The notes beneath the pieces were generated by a model. The model worked only from the letters and a program-made list of their open reading frames with translations. It was not told the origin of the DNA and ran no database searches. Positions 16,433 to 25,548 of a DNA stretch of 64,000 nucleotides are shown in pieces. The position numbers and the translations under genes are program-made. How positions within the stretch are numbered: the stretch's first letter is position 1; every line of letters begins with the position of its first letter. Origin of the DNA: Photobacterium sp. CCB-ST2H9 (GTDB lineage: Bacteria; Pseudomonadota; Gammaproteobacteria; Enterobacterales; Vibrionaceae); assembly GCF_023151555.2 (NCBI RefSeq), contig NZ_CP100425.1, positions 2,170,001 through 2,234,000 on the forward strand. The letters run 5' to 3'.

Positions 16433-17871
16433 GCCGCTGGCCCCGGATCCCGCTGGGTATCCGCCTGTTTATTCTGTTTTTTGTCCTGGTTGCCATGACA
16501 GCCTACGGGGTCAGCACCACGGTGATTCAGGAACTCAAGCCGACAGTGCGGCAGGCGACAGAAGAAACGCTGGTAGATATGGCAAATTTACTGGCTGTGC
16601 TTGCTGAGGATGATTTAGCCAATGGCGATATCACTGAAGGCCGTCTGTCTGAATTGATTTCAGCTTACGGGAAGCGTAATCCGAATGCCCGGATCTGGGA
16701 AATCGGAAAAAACGCCATCAATCACCGGATCTATATTACGGACAAAAACGGTATTGTCGTGGCCGATTCCTGGCGGCAGGACATCGGACAAGACTATTCA
16801 CAATGGAATGATGTTTACCTGACCCTACGGGGCAAATATGGTGCCCGAAGTACGCCGCTGGATCCGGAAGATCCCACCTCCAGCGTCATGCATATTGCCG
16901 CGCCGGTGTATCACAATGGTGAAATCATCGGCAGTGTCACCGTTGCGAAAGCTAACCGTTCGATTCAGCCATTTATTGATCAGACCAAACGAAATGTAGC
17001 GTTCTGGATGCTCTTAATGACCGCTCTGATCTTACTGGTCGGCGGTCTGGTTGCCTGGCGGGTGCATTCTGCCCTGCACCGGCTGGAAGATTACGCTGAA
17101 AAAATGGGGGCCGGCAAAAAAGTCGCCCGGCCGACATTTCGGATCTTCTATGAGTTTGCGACCTTGAGTAACGCCCTGGAAAAACTGCGTAATCAGCTCG
17201 ATGGCAAACAGTACGTCGAAGACTATGTGCAGACCCTCACCCATGAACTGAAAAGCCCGCTTTCAGCCATCAAAGGGGCAAGCGAGATTTTACAAATGCC
17301 GCTGCCGGAAGAAAAAGTGGCCCGTTTCGCCGGGAATATTGAGCGGGAAAGCAGCCGGATGCAGCACCTGATCGAACGACTGCTGGAACTGGCGCGACTG
17401 GAAAAAATGCCCCAACTGGAGCAGGTCTCCCGGATTCCGCTGTACCCGTTGCTCGACACTGTCGTGCAGTCTTCTGAAGCGAGGTTAAACATCAAAGCAG
17501 CGCGCTGCCGGATCAACGCAGATGAAACACTGGCCGTTGATGGTGATCCCTTCCTGCTGCAACAGGCGTTGTTTAATCTGATGGAAAATGCACTGGACTT
17601 CGTGACCCCGTCTGGCGACATTCAGTGGCATGCCGAACGGCAAGGCAATCACATCACGGTGACAATTTTCAATCAGGGGCCACAGATCCCTGACTACGCC
17701 CTGCCCCGTCTGACCGAACGCTTCTATTCACTCCCGCGGGCCAATGGCGCGAAAAGTACCGGTCTTGGGCTGAATTTTATCGAACAGGTCATGAAGCTGC
17801 ATGGCGGCGAACTGACAATTGAAAACGTTGCTGAAGGGGTTTATGTCACGCTGATTTTACCAACTCCATAA
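16429..17871 (+). CDS. creC: Sensor histidine kinase CreC
   Basis: 480 residues. A first membrane helix is at about residues 11-31. It is followed by a periplasmic region with a PAS/Cache-like end (RIYITDKNGIVVADSW, HIAAPVYHNGEIIGSVTVAK), and a second helix lies at about 188-209 (AFWMLLMTALILLVGGLVAW). The dimerisation helix carries the phospho-acceptor His272 in LTHELKSPLSAIKGA. The ATPase domain has the N box FNLMENALDF and G box STGLGLNFIEQV. Domain order and wording match CreC. The start overlaps the creB stop. It phosphorylates CreB; the signal is not settled even in E. coli. Confidence 0.93.
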   Translation: MSRWPRIPLGIRLFILFFVLVAMTAYGVSTTVIQELKPTVRQATEETLVDMANLLAVLAEDDLANGDITEGRLSELISAYGKRNPNARIWEIGKNAINHRIYITDKNGIVVADSWRQDIGQDYSQWNDVYLTLRGKYGARSTPLDPEDPTSSVMHIAAPVYHNGEIIGSVTVAKANRSIQPFIDQTKRNVAFWMLLMTALILLVGGLVAWRVHSALHRLEDYAEKMGAGKKVARPTFRIFYEFATLSNALEKLRNQLDGKQYVEDYVQTLTHELKSPLSAIKGASEILQMPLPEEKVARFAGNIERESSRMQHLIERLLELARLEKMPQLEQVSRIPLYPLLDTVVQSSEARLNIKAARCRINADETLAVDGDPFLLQQALFNLMENALDFVTPSGDIQWHAERQGNHITVTIFNQGPQIPDYALPRLTERFYSLPRANGAKSTGLGLNFIEQVMKLHGGELTIENVAEGVYVTLILPTP

Positions 17872-17939
17872 AATCTCCACATTCTCACCATCATGACTCC
17901 AATTGAGGTAGATAAAGTTTCTGCCAACAAAGGAGACGA

Positions 17940-19298
17940 ATGATGAAAAAACTCTTTCAAAGTGAGATTGGCATGAAGTTCGGGTTGGTGCTGTTCTTGC
18001 TGGTGATGCTACAAATCCCGACATCCATGATTCAGGACTTAATCAGCGAGCGTTCTGACTTGCAGCAATCCGTACGCCAGGACATCGCCCGGAGCAGCAG
18101 CGACAAGCAGTCCATTTTAGGGCCGCTGATGATTGTCAAATACAGACAAACCGTAAACGGCAAAGAAGGGCCCTATGAAATCAGAAAGGCCAAGTTCATT
18201 CTGCCGGAACAATTTCGCATCAACGCGGCACTAAAAAGTTTTGAAAAATACCGCGGCATTTACACCGCCCGGCTTTATCACGCCGATACCCAGCTGGCCG
18301 GACAGCTTGATCTATCGCCGATCACAGAGCTGCCGCAAAGTCAGATTGATACCGTCGAGCTGGTCGTCGCCGTTTCCGACAGCCGTGGTATCAACCACAT
18401 TGGCAAAGCACAGCTCAACGGCACGGATTACCAGGTTGAGCCCGGTACCGATCTGAAGCACTGGTCCCAGGGATTCCACATTCCGCTGGATCTGGCAACG
18501 CTCGATCTTGCCCAACCACTCCGCTTTGATCTGGCCATGGTACTTCAGGGGATGGACTCACTCAGTGTTTCCCCGATTGGAAAACAAACTGAGGTCCGCC
18601 TGAGCTCCCCCTGGCCGCATCCAAGTTTTACCGGAGATTATCTGCCGATCGAATCTGACATTTCTGAACAGGGCTTCAAGGCGGTCTGGATGACGAACCA
18701 CCTGTCCAGTAATATTGACGAGCTGCTGAACCGTTGCCAGTCTGATGATCAGTGTTCACAACTGAACAGCCGTCAAATGGGAGTCAGCCTAATTGAACCG
18801 GTTGATCATTATCTGAAGTCATACCGGGCCATTAATTACTCGCTGCTTGTCATCACATTGGTTTTCGCGGCCTTCTATTTGCTGGAAATCTTTCAGGCCA
18901 AACCGATTCACCCGGTTCAGTATGGTTTTGTCGGCCTGGCACTGGCGGTGTTTTACCTGCTGCTGATTTCTTTCAGTGAGCACATTGGCTTTAACTGGGC
19001 ATATCTGGTCTCTGCCATGGCTTCCAGTGCGGTGTTGGGTGTTTATGTTTCCGGTATCCTGAAACACAACCGGCATGGTGCAGTTTTCGCGGGGTGCATG
19101 CTGGTACTGTATGCCCTGCTGTTCGGACTGCTGCAGGCAGAAAGCTATGCTCTGCTGATGGGCACCCTGTTGTGCTTCGCCATTCTGAGTCTGGTGATGG
19201 TCATGACACGACACATCAACTGGTATGGCAAATCATCCATTCGTGAAGCCTCTGAGCCAGACAACGAGTCAAACACAGAACCCGATCCGACGGCTTAA
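17940..19298 (+). CDS. creD: Inner membrane protein CreD
   Basis: 452 residues with the CreD layout: one N-terminal helix (FGLVLFLLVMLQIPTSMI), a periplasmic beta-rich domain of about 270 residues beginning ERSDLQQSVRQDIARSSS, then five or six helices from about residue 300. The segment YSLLVITLVFAAFYLLE opens the membrane block. AAAGGAG precedes two adjacent ATG codons at 17940 and 17943; the second has better spacing. CreD is the classic target of CreB in E. coli and affects envelope properties and colicin tolerance. A 68-bp gap with no hairpin separates it from creC. I could not find the E. coli CreB tag TTCAC-N6-TTCAC in this gap. Confidence 0.92.
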   Translation: MMKKLFQSEIGMKFGLVLFLLVMLQIPTSMIQDLISERSDLQQSVRQDIARSSSDKQSILGPLMIVKYRQTVNGKEGPYEIRKAKFILPEQFRINAALKSFEKYRGIYTARLYHADTQLAGQLDLSPITELPQSQIDTVELVVAVSDSRGINHIGKAQLNGTDYQVEPGTDLKHWSQGFHIPLDLATLDLAQPLRFDLAMVLQGMDSLSVSPIGKQTEVRLSSPWPHPSFTGDYLPIESDISEQGFKAVWMTNHLSSNIDELLNRCQSDDQCSQLNSRQMGVSLIEPVDHYLKSYRAINYSLLVITLVFAAFYLLEIFQAKPIHPVQYGFVGLALAVFYLLLISFSEHIGFNWAYLVSAMASSAVLGVYVSGILKHNRHGAVFAGCMLVLYALLFGLLQAESYALLMGTLLCFAILSLVMVMTRHINWYGKSSIREASEPDNESNTEPDPTA

Positions 19299-19386
19299 TC
19301 ACACCACAATATCAACCGTTTCATCTCAGGAGCCGTTTACACAAAACGGTTCCTTTCCTCTGACCCGAATAAAACGAAGGATTCCG

Positions 19387-19782
19387 ATGTTCCGATTTTC
19401 CCCTGCTCGCTGCCTGACCAGCGTCATATTGCTGGTTGTTCTGGTACTGATTGCCCTGTTTGTCCGTGACAGTTTTGTGCGCCCTTTCCTGGGTGATGTG
19501 CTGGTCGTAGTCTGGATCTATGCCTGCGTGACCTCGGTCATTCGCTGTCAGCCATGGCTCGCCAGCCTGGGCGTACTCGCATTCGCTTACGCCGTCGAAC
19601 TGGCGCAGTATGTTCAGGTGCTTCAATGGCTGGGCTGGGAAGATCACACGGCCCTCCGGATCATTCTGGGCGCGACCTTCGACTGGCTCGACATTCTGGC
19701 TTACACCATCGGTTGCGGGATATGTCTGGTTGCTGAAATATCCTCCAAACCATCCCGGACTGACAGCTTGTCTGAGCAATAA
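19387..19782 (+). CDS. DUF2809 family membrane protein
   Basis: 131 residues from ATG 19387, chosen over a longer upstream frame because GAAGGA lies seven bases ahead and the family begins with its first helix. Four hydrophobic segments are visible. VRDSFVRPFLGDVLVVVWIY and FAYAVELAQYVQVLQWLGW are the DUF2809 hallmarks, as is the late GATFDWLDILAYTIG. Function unknown. It follows creD by 88 bp on the same strand and may share its transcript. A strong hairpin shared with the converging dehydrogenase operon ends it. Confidence 0.85.
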   Translation: MFRFSPARCLTSVILLVVLVLIALFVRDSFVRPFLGDVLVVVWIYACVTSVIRCQPWLASLGVLAFAYAVELAQYVQVLQWLGWEDHTALRIILGATFDWLDILAYTIGCGICLVAEISSKPSRTDSLSEQ

Positions 19783-19795
19783 ACGCTGCAAACAA

Positions 19796-19824
19796 AAAGC
19801 CTCAGGCCAACTGCCTGAGGCTTT
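19796..19824. terminator. Bidirectional Rho-independent terminator
   Basis: AAAGCCTCAGGC (19796-19807), loop CAACT, GCCTGAGGCTTT (19813-19824). It lies between the converging DUF2809 gene and the dehydrogenase operon; A and T runs on the two sides let it serve both. Confidence 0.8.
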
Positions 19825-19863
19825 CAATGTCTGAAAAACTGAAGTCAGAAAACCAAACGAAAC

Positions 19864-21120
19864 TTACAAACTGGCTTCCAGGTGATATTCACCCACCATG
19901 TCCCCGCTCTCGTTCAGGAAACGATCGTACAAGAACGGCGTGATATCGACGCTGGTCGGTTCGCCACGAACCAGTTCGTTCAGCAACTTACCGGTGATGG
20001 CTGAGGTCAGCATGCCGGTACGGAAATGTCCGCAGGCATTCATGTAACCTTCGATGCCGGGCATCGGACCGAGAATCGGCAGTTCATCCGGCGACCCCGG
20101 ACGTAATCCGGCCCAGCAGCGTTTGATATTCATATCACGCAACTGAGGGATAGACTTCATCGCCCCCTGAGCCAGCTGCTTCAGCAGGGTCAGATCGGTG
20201 CTGGTGTCATAGCCCCGCTCTTCTGTCGTCGAGCCAATCAGGATCTCACCATTGTCTTTCTGCGCGATGTAGCAGTCACTGGTGGTAATACAGCCATTCA
20301 GGATCTTTGGCAGCTTTTCTGAAACCAGCACCTGGCCTTTCACCGGGAAGACCGGCATTTGCATGCCTGTCGCCCACAAGCTGATTTGTTCAGCCCAGGA
20401 GCCACCGGCATTCACGATCATCCCGCAGTCCAGTTTGCCCCGTGACGTCTGTACCGCCGTGACCCGGTTGCCCTGACGCTCAATGCCGGTCACCTTGGTA
20501 TTGAGGTACAGGTCAACACCGTTCTGACGAGCCGCTTCAACATAAGCGTCGTTCAGCCGGTACGGGTTGATCTGATGATCCGTATCGAATTCCATGGCAC
20601 CAATGGCTTCACGGGAAATGTTGGGTTCCTCACTGAGCAGGGTATCCCGGTCAAGCCAGCGAATATGCTGCTGGCGGTCGGGCACAGCCGAGGCAATGTG
20701 CTCAGCGTAAATCCGGTCATACTGATCGAACAGCACAAACTTCAGCCCGGTTTTTTCAAATTTCATATCGACGCCGTGCTTTTCCAGCAACTCCTGATTG
20801 AGCGCCGGATACATCGCGTTCGACATCATGGCCAGATCAAAAAACGGCTTTGGCATAATGTGCGGCTTCATGCCTTCGGCCTGCGAGACATCGGCGCCTT
20901 CCTGCAACTGCTTCGACAGAGTTTTAAACAAAATTACGCCGCAGCCCAGTCCGGTAGACTCGCCCATTGCCCATAAACCACCAGCGGAAGCCCGTGAGGC
21001 ATTCCCCGGATTTTTATAATCGACTAAGGCGATCTTCAGGTCCTTATTCCGGCTGAGTGCATAGGCGACCGAACCGCCAATGACACCTCCTCCGCAGATC
21101 ACCACATCATATTGACTCAT
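19864..21120 (-). CDS. FAD-dependent amino acid dehydrogenase, catalytic (beta-type) subunit
   Basis: 418 residues of the DAO superfamily. The N-terminal FAD-binding strand-turn-helix is VVICGGGVIGGSVAYALS, and the C-terminal GLRPGSPDELPILGPMPGIE with HFRTGMLTSAITGKLL closes the FAD site as in D-amino-acid and proline-type dehydrogenases. Its start overlaps the previous gene by ATGA. Together the three genes match the heterotrimeric dye-linked dehydrogenases: nopaline/octopine oxidase, D-hydroxyproline dehydrogenase, archaeal proline dehydrogenase and HcnABC. The substrate is therefore probably a secondary amine or glycine-like compound, but no hydroxyproline epimerase, opine transporter or other pathway gene lies nearby. 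Confidence 0.85.
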   Translation of the reverse strand: MSQYDVVICGGGVIGGSVAYALSRNKDLKIALVDYKNPGNASRASAGGLWAMGESTGLGCGVILFKTLSKQLQEGADVSQAEGMKPHIMPKPFFDLAMMSNAMYPALNQELLEKHGVDMKFEKTGLKFVLFDQYDRIYAEHIASAVPDRQQHIRWLDRDTLLSEEPNISREAIGAMEFDTDHQINPYRLNDAYVEAARQNGVDLYLNTKVTGIERQGNRVTAVQTSRGKLDCGMIVNAGGSWAEQISLWATGMQMPVFPVKGQVLVSEKLPKILNGCITTSDCYIAQKDNGEILIGSTTEERGYDTSTDLTLLKQLAQGAMKSIPQLRDMNIKRCWAGLRPGSPDELPILGPMPGIEGYMNACGHFRTGMLTSAITGKLLNELVRGEPTSVDITPFLYDRFLNESGDMVGEYHLEASL

Positions 21121-22502
21121 GCTTCGTCCTCCATGGCTGAGAAAGGAATTGGATCGAGCGGGAAACGGGTCCTGAAATGTCCCTGCTCATTGTTGTAGCC
21201 CTCCTGGGCCAGCCGGTCATAACAATAGTGGCTGCAGGTTTTACCCTGACAGTCGCCCATGGTGACGCGGGTACGCATCTTCAGGCTCACGGTATCACGA
21301 CAGCCTTCATTGATGGCTTTATCGATAGCTGAACGCTTCACCTGCTCACAGCGGCAAATCACGGTGTCCGACTCTGGCAGTTGCAGGAGCCCTTTTTTCC
21401 GCTGATTGGCGCGGTCAAATGCACCCCGGAAACGATAATAACGGCGCAGCGTTTTTTGCAGCTCGGGCAGTCTGGCTTTCACTTCGACCGCCTTCTCCGG
21501 CTGAAGTTCGGCCACCAGCGAGAGTGCAGCAATCTGCCCTTCAACGATGGCGACATCCGCGCCTGCAAACCGTGCTGAGTCACCGGCACAGTAAATATTC
21601 GGACGACTGCTGCGCTGATACTCATCCGTAACCGGAATCAGGCCGCTGAACTCATCCACACGAACTTCCAGCTCCATCAGTTGCGCCAGCTGAGAACGGG
21701 ACGCAAAGCCGTACCCGACACCCAGCAGATCCGCGTCAATCCATTGAATATGCTGCTTATCGGCTTCCCAGTTGCGGTTATAAGGCGCCACTGCAACGCG
21801 CTCGAGGGCTTCGCCGCCTTCTGCTTTCACAATTCCCCAGCCATGTTTCACCGGGACATGATGCCGTTTGAGGTACGCCATCAGCGACATCCCCTCCAGC
21901 GCGACCTGCGGACGGTTCAGTAATGCCAGCACCTCTTTGCTGATCTCAGTGAATGGCGTCGCATCATAGACCCCTTTCACATCCACCCCGGCACGGTGGA
22001 GCTGGCAGGCCACCAGGATTAGCAGAGGTCCGGTTCCGGTCAGCACGGCCTGATGACCCGGGCGCACCAGCCCGCTTTTCAGCTGCAGCTGAATGCCCCC
22101 GGTCAGCATCACCCCCGGCAACTGCCATCCCGGAAATGGAATACTGCGCTCCTGACAGCCCGTCGCCAGAAACAAATAATCGAAATCCAATTGTGACAGC
22201 TTGTCCTGATGCGAAAGCAGCAGCTGATTTTGTGCCAGTGGCCCCAGCACCCGGGTTTCGGTCTGCAAATCAATGTTGTCCTGATGCTTCGCCACTAAAG
22301 CTTGCTGTAAATGAATCTTTTTCTGCAGGCTTTCATCCAGATGAGGCATGGATTGCGTCGTCCGCCAGGGACCACGGTAAATCACACCGCCAGCTTTAGG
22401 TGACTCATCCAGCACGGTTGAACGCACGCCATATTCAGACAAAGTCGCCGCAATCGACATCCCGGCAGGACCAGCACCAACAATCACAATTTTCTCAGAC
22501 AT
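21117..22502 (-). CDS. FAD/[2Fe-2S] electron-transfer subunit (alpha-type) of amine dehydrogenase
   Basis: 461 residues from ATG 22502; GGAG lies nine bases upstream, and the longer open frame lies inside the preceding gene. The N-terminus is a flavin fold IVIVGAGPAGMSIAATLSEY with LDESPKAGGVIYRG. A second dinucleotide site follows in the middle (VLTGTGPLLILVACQLHRAG), then IYCAGDSARFAGADVAIVEG. The C-terminal BFD-type [2Fe-2S] domain has CRCEQVKRSAIDKAI and DCQGKTCSHYC, with all four cysteines. This is the standard alpha subunit of HcnB/OoxA-like dehydrogenases and would pass electrons from the catalytic subunit. It overlaps the small iron-sulfur gene by eight bases. Confidence 0.88.
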   Translation of the reverse strand: MSEKIVIVGAGPAGMSIAATLSEYGVRSTVLDESPKAGGVIYRGPWRTTQSMPHLDESLQKKIHLQQALVAKHQDNIDLQTETRVLGPLAQNQLLLSHQDKLSQLDFDYLFLATGCQERSIPFPGWQLPGVMLTGGIQLQLKSGLVRPGHQAVLTGTGPLLILVACQLHRAGVDVKGVYDATPFTEISKEVLALLNRPQVALEGMSLMAYLKRHHVPVKHGWGIVKAEGGEALERVAVAPYNRNWEADKQHIQWIDADLLGVGYGFASRSQLAQLMELEVRVDEFSGLIPVTDEYQRSSRPNIYCAGDSARFAGADVAIVEGQIAALSLVAELQPEKAVEVKARLPELQKTLRRYYRFRGAFDRANQRKKGLLQLPESDTVICRCEQVKRSAIDKAINEGCRDTVSLKMRTRVTMGDCQGKTCSHYCYDRLAQEGYNNEQGHFRTRFPLDPIPFSAMEDEA

Positions 22503-22815
22503 TCTTATCCGCTCCCTCAACAACACGGTTACTGCATGTATTAATTTGCATGCCGGGCTGAACGATGGTCTGGCAGGCGCGTTTTTTGTGGCGCCCGTTA
22601 ATTTTGACCATGCAGCAATGGCATACGCCCATGCCACAAAATGCCCCGGACGACTGGCCATAATCATTTTTCATTAATCGTCTGAATTCACTGGCCAGTA
22701 ATGTACTCAGTACACTTTCACCCGGAACAGCGTCCACTTCGGTCTCGTTCACGCGTATCCGAAACGTCTCATCGATGATTGGTGTAATATCCTGCGTTCT
22801 TGTTATATGTGTCAT
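22495..22815 (-). CDS. Small (2Fe-2S) ferredoxin-like subunit of amine dehydrogenase
   Basis: 106 residues from ATG 22815. It is a plant-type ferredoxin fold of the HcnA/OoxB gamma-subunit kind: FRIRVNETEVDAVPGESVL gives the N-terminal strands, and GAFCGMGVCHCCMVKING with ACQTIVQPGMQINTC supplies the cluster cysteines. It is first in the operon, so all three subunits come from one transcript. The promoter must lie in the 280-bp region shared with divergent pyrC. Confidence 0.88.
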   Translation of the reverse strand: MTHITRTQDITPIIDETFRIRVNETEVDAVPGESVLSTLLASEFRRLMKNDYGQSSGAFCGMGVCHCCMVKINGRHKKRACQTIVQPGMQINTCSNRVVEGADKNV

Positions 22816-22992
22816 TTATTATCTATCTCATGTAGGTATAGTAAGAAATATCACTGACAAAACACACAGCAGTGATACTGCATGCATATTGCGAACGCTA
22901 TCATGTATTTTTTTTCAACGATTGTTTTCGATCAATCTTTCACGCAATTGTTACGTTTATTAACGAAAAATTCACAAAACTCTGAGCATACA

Positions 22993-23008
22993 ATGCAAAC
23001 GATTGCCA
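22993..23008. promoter_or_regulatory. PurR-like operator upstream of pyrC
   Basis: ATGCAAACGATTGCCA matches the PurR consensus ACGCAAACGTTTGCGT at 12 of 16 positions, including the core GCAAACG and TTGC. It is 86 bp ahead of the pyrC start. E. coli pyrC is a known PurR target, so the position makes sense. Confidence 0.65.
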
Positions 23009-23093
23009 GTTTTGAGATCTAAAGATGGAATACGGCTTTACTTAGACAAGTCATACTTTTAGAATCGGTCGAATTTTTTTGGAGGGAGCTATT

Positions 23094-24125
23094 ATGACGT
23101 CGATCACTATCACTCGTCCGGATGACTGGCACGTCCACCTTCGTGACGGAGATGTGCTAAAAGATACGGTTCGGGACATCAGTCGCTATATGGGACGGGC
23201 CATCGTCATGCCAAACCTGATTCCTCCCGTAACCGACACGCATGCTGCTCTGGCCTATCGTGATCGTATTCTGGCTGCCCAGCCAAGTGAAACATTCTCC
23301 CCTCTGATGGTTTTATACCTCACCGACAACACCACTCCTGATGAAATCCGCAAGGCCAAGGCAACCGGTCATGTTTATGCGGCAAAACTCTATCCGGCCG
23401 GCGCCACAACTAACTCCGATTCAGGGGTGACCGACATCAGCAAACTGCTGCCAACCATGGAAGCCATGCAGGAAGTCGGGATGCCGCTGCTGATTCACGG
23501 AGAAGTGACCCAGCACGATGTGGATATTTTCGACCGCGAGAAAGTGTTCCTGGAAACTGTCCTGGCACCGATTGTCGCCCAAATGCCGGACCTGAAAGTG
23601 GTGCTGGAACATATCACCACCAAAGATGCGGTCGATTTTGTGAACAACGCAGGACCGAACGTGGGCGCCACCATCACGGCACATCACCTGCTGTATAACC
23701 GGAACCATATGCTGGCCGGCGGTATTCGCCCGCACTTCTACTGCCTGCCGATCCTGAAGCGCAACACGCATCAGGAGGCCCTGATTGCAGCGGCTACCAG
23801 CGGCAGCAAAAAATTCTTCCTGGGCACCGACTCTGCACCGCATGCAAAAGGGAAGAAAGAAGCGGCCTGCGGTTGTGCCGGTTCTTATACCGCACATGCT
23901 GCCATTGAACTCTATGCGGAAGTCTTTGAGCAGGAGGACGCCCTGGACAAGCTGGAAGCGTTTGCCAGCCACAATGGTCCGGATTTCTATGGCCTGCCAC
24001 GTAACAGCGACACCATCACCCTGACCAAACAAAGTTGGGATGTGCCGGAAACCATGGCATTCGGCGGCGATGTTGTGGTCCCGATCCGCGCCGGTGAACA
24101 AATCAGCTGGAAAGTGGAAAACTAA
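23094..24125 (+). CDS. pyrC: Dihydroorotase PyrC
   Basis: 343 residues from ATG 23094; GGAGGG stands seven bases ahead and the family starts [18 protein letters not shown]. All zinc-site elements are visible: the HxH of WHVHLRDG, the carbamylated Lys in [12 protein letters not shown], His in LLIHGEV, His in LEHITT and catalytic Asp in GTDSAPH. It converts carbamoyl-aspartate to dihydroorotate in pyrimidine synthesis. It is a single gene with a PurR-like site upstream and a terminator 30 bp downstream. The leader before the start does not obviously form the E. coli CTP-sensing start-site hairpin. Confidence 0.97.
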   Translation: MTSITITRPDDWHVHLRDGDVLKDTVRDISRYMGRAIVMPNLIPPVTDTHAALAYRDRILAAQPSETFSPLMVLYLTDNTTPDEIRKAKATGHVYAAKLYPAGATTNSDSGVTDISKLLPTMEAMQEVGMPLLIHGEVTQHDVDIFDREKVFLETVLAPIVAQMPDLKVVLEHITTKDAVDFVNNAGPNVGATITAHHLLYNRNHMLAGGIRPHFYCLPILKRNTHQEALIAAATSGSKKFFLGTDSAPHAKGKKEAACGCAGSYTAHAAIELYAEVFEQEDALDKLEAFASHNGPDFYGLPRNSDTITLTKQSWDVPETMAFGGDVVVPIRAGEQISWKVEN

Positions 24126-24154
24126 ACCCCTCGTTTAGCCAGAATCATCTCTTT

Positions 24155-24180
24155 AAGGCTCCCTTGCGGAGCCTTTTGTT
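24155..24180 (+). terminator. Rho-independent terminator of pyrC
   Basis: AAGGCTCC (24155-24162), loop CTTGC, GGAGCCTT (24168-24175), then TTGTTT. Confidence 0.88.
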
Positions 24181-24269
24181 TGGGGCTTCGCGAATTCATG
24201 AAATTCGCTTGCTTCATTGCCCTTTCCGTTTAGAGTATAAAAATCAATCACTTTTCCGGAGAGACTTCA

Positions 24270-25502
24270 GTGACTGGCTACGAATCTATCCCCTCGCTGG
24301 TGATGTTTGCTGTGCTGGGCTGGATAGCACTCAACACGATTTTTTACTTTTCTCATCGCTGGCGGATGTTTTCCGATATTACCTGGATCCTCTTACTGGG
24401 TCTGACCTACGGTGCATTTTCCGCTATGCCGGACTCAAACCTGCCGGATCTGGTTCTGGAACCGCATGTCGTTCTGTATGTCTTCGTCCCGTTGCTGGTG
24501 TTTTCCTCAACGCAGTGCATGTGCCTGTTTCATTTCCGGCATGTACTGGTTCCGGCAACGCTGGCGGGGACACTGGGCATCGTCATCAGTATGGGGGTGA
24601 TTGCCGCTGTGCTTCACTGGTTGCTTGGCATTCCATGGATGCCCGCGCTGCTGTTCGGCGTCATTATTTCTGCCACAGACCCGCTGGCAATCAGTGCCTT
24701 GTTTAAAGACAACCAGAGTGTCACGGAAGATCAGAAACTGCTGGTCGAAGGCGAATCTATTCTGAATGACGGCTTTGTCGTCACCGTTGCGGGGATACTC
24801 TCGCTGGTTCTTTTCAGCGAAACCGAGCTGGATCTGGCTATCAGCAGCCTGAGTTTCTTCACCCATATCGCCGGTGCACTGGCCGTTGGTGCCCTGCTGG
24901 GCAGAGCCGCACGCTGGCTGCTGGCCCTCTTGCATGAGCGGCATTATACCCTGACGACAAACATCACACTGGCACTGGCTTACGGCAGTTTTGTAGTTGC
25001 CGAAGAATTGCATTTCTCCGGAATTCTCGCTGTGTTCGCATCAGCCCTGGCCTATGGCTATAAGCCCTATGAAGATGATGCCGATCATCTGGCACATCAG
25101 GAAATCTGGGAGTATCTGGACTATGTCGCCAATGCCCTGCTGTTCTTCCTGCTGGGTTCCAGCGTGTTCACCCTGTTGTCACCCGACAACCTGTCCGTCA
25201 GCATTATCGTCCTGTCGATCACGCTGCTGTTTACCGCGCGGTTTATTTCTCTCTGGCTGATGCGCCCTATTCTGCATATTAACCACCGTAAACTGTCCCG
25301 GCTGGATTTCTGGCTGCTGAATTTCTCCGGCGCTCGCGGAGCAGTCTCAATTGCCCTGCTGCTGATGCTGCCGGCAGATTTCAGTTATAAGCCTCTGTTT
25401 CTGACCATGGCCGTGAGCATGATTTTATTCTCGCTCATTGTGTATCCGGTGATCACCAAATCAATGCTCGCCCGGCACACACCCGTCAACCAGCAGCCTT
25501 AA
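24270..25502 (+). CDS. CPA1 family Na+/H+ antiporter (NhaP-like)
   Basis: 410 residues with about twelve hydrophobic segments. The start is GTG 24270, with GGAGAG seven bases upstream. The ion-binding helix has SATDPLAISALF and the next conserved block is VEGESILNDGFVV, both diagnostic of the NhaP/CPA1 group. FSGARGAVSIALLLMLP near the C-terminus carries the conserved Arg. There is no long cytosolic regulatory tail. It exchanges Na+ (perhaps K+) for H+ across the inner membrane, as expected of a marine organism. It lies alone between terminators. Confidence 0.9.
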   Translation: MTGYESIPSLVMFAVLGWIALNTIFYFSHRWRMFSDITWILLLGLTYGAFSAMPDSNLPDLVLEPHVVLYVFVPLLVFSSTQCMCLFHFRHVLVPATLAGTLGIVISMGVIAAVLHWLLGIPWMPALLFGVIISATDPLAISALFKDNQSVTEDQKLLVEGESILNDGFVVTVAGILSLVLFSETELDLAISSLSFFTHIAGALAVGALLGRAARWLLALLHERHYTLTTNITLALAYGSFVVAEELHFSGILAVFASALAYGYKPYEDDADHLAHQEIWEYLDYVANALLFFLLGSSVFTLLSPDNLSVSIIVLSITLLFTARFISLWLMRPILHINHRKLSRLDFWLLNFSGARGAVSIALLLMLPADFSYKPLFLTMAVSMILFSLIVYPVITKSMLARHTPVNQQP

Positions 25503-25505
25503 AAA

Positions 25506-25532
25506 AACAACCCGGCCAAAAGCCGGGTTGTT
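25506..25532. terminator. Bidirectional terminator between antiporter and RND pump
   Basis: AACAACCCGGC (25506-25516), loop CAAAA, GCCGGGTTGTT (25522-25532). A seven-A run precedes the stem, giving T's on the minus strand for the RND operon as well. Confidence 0.85.
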
Positions 25533-25548
25533 TCATCTGGTAGTCAAA

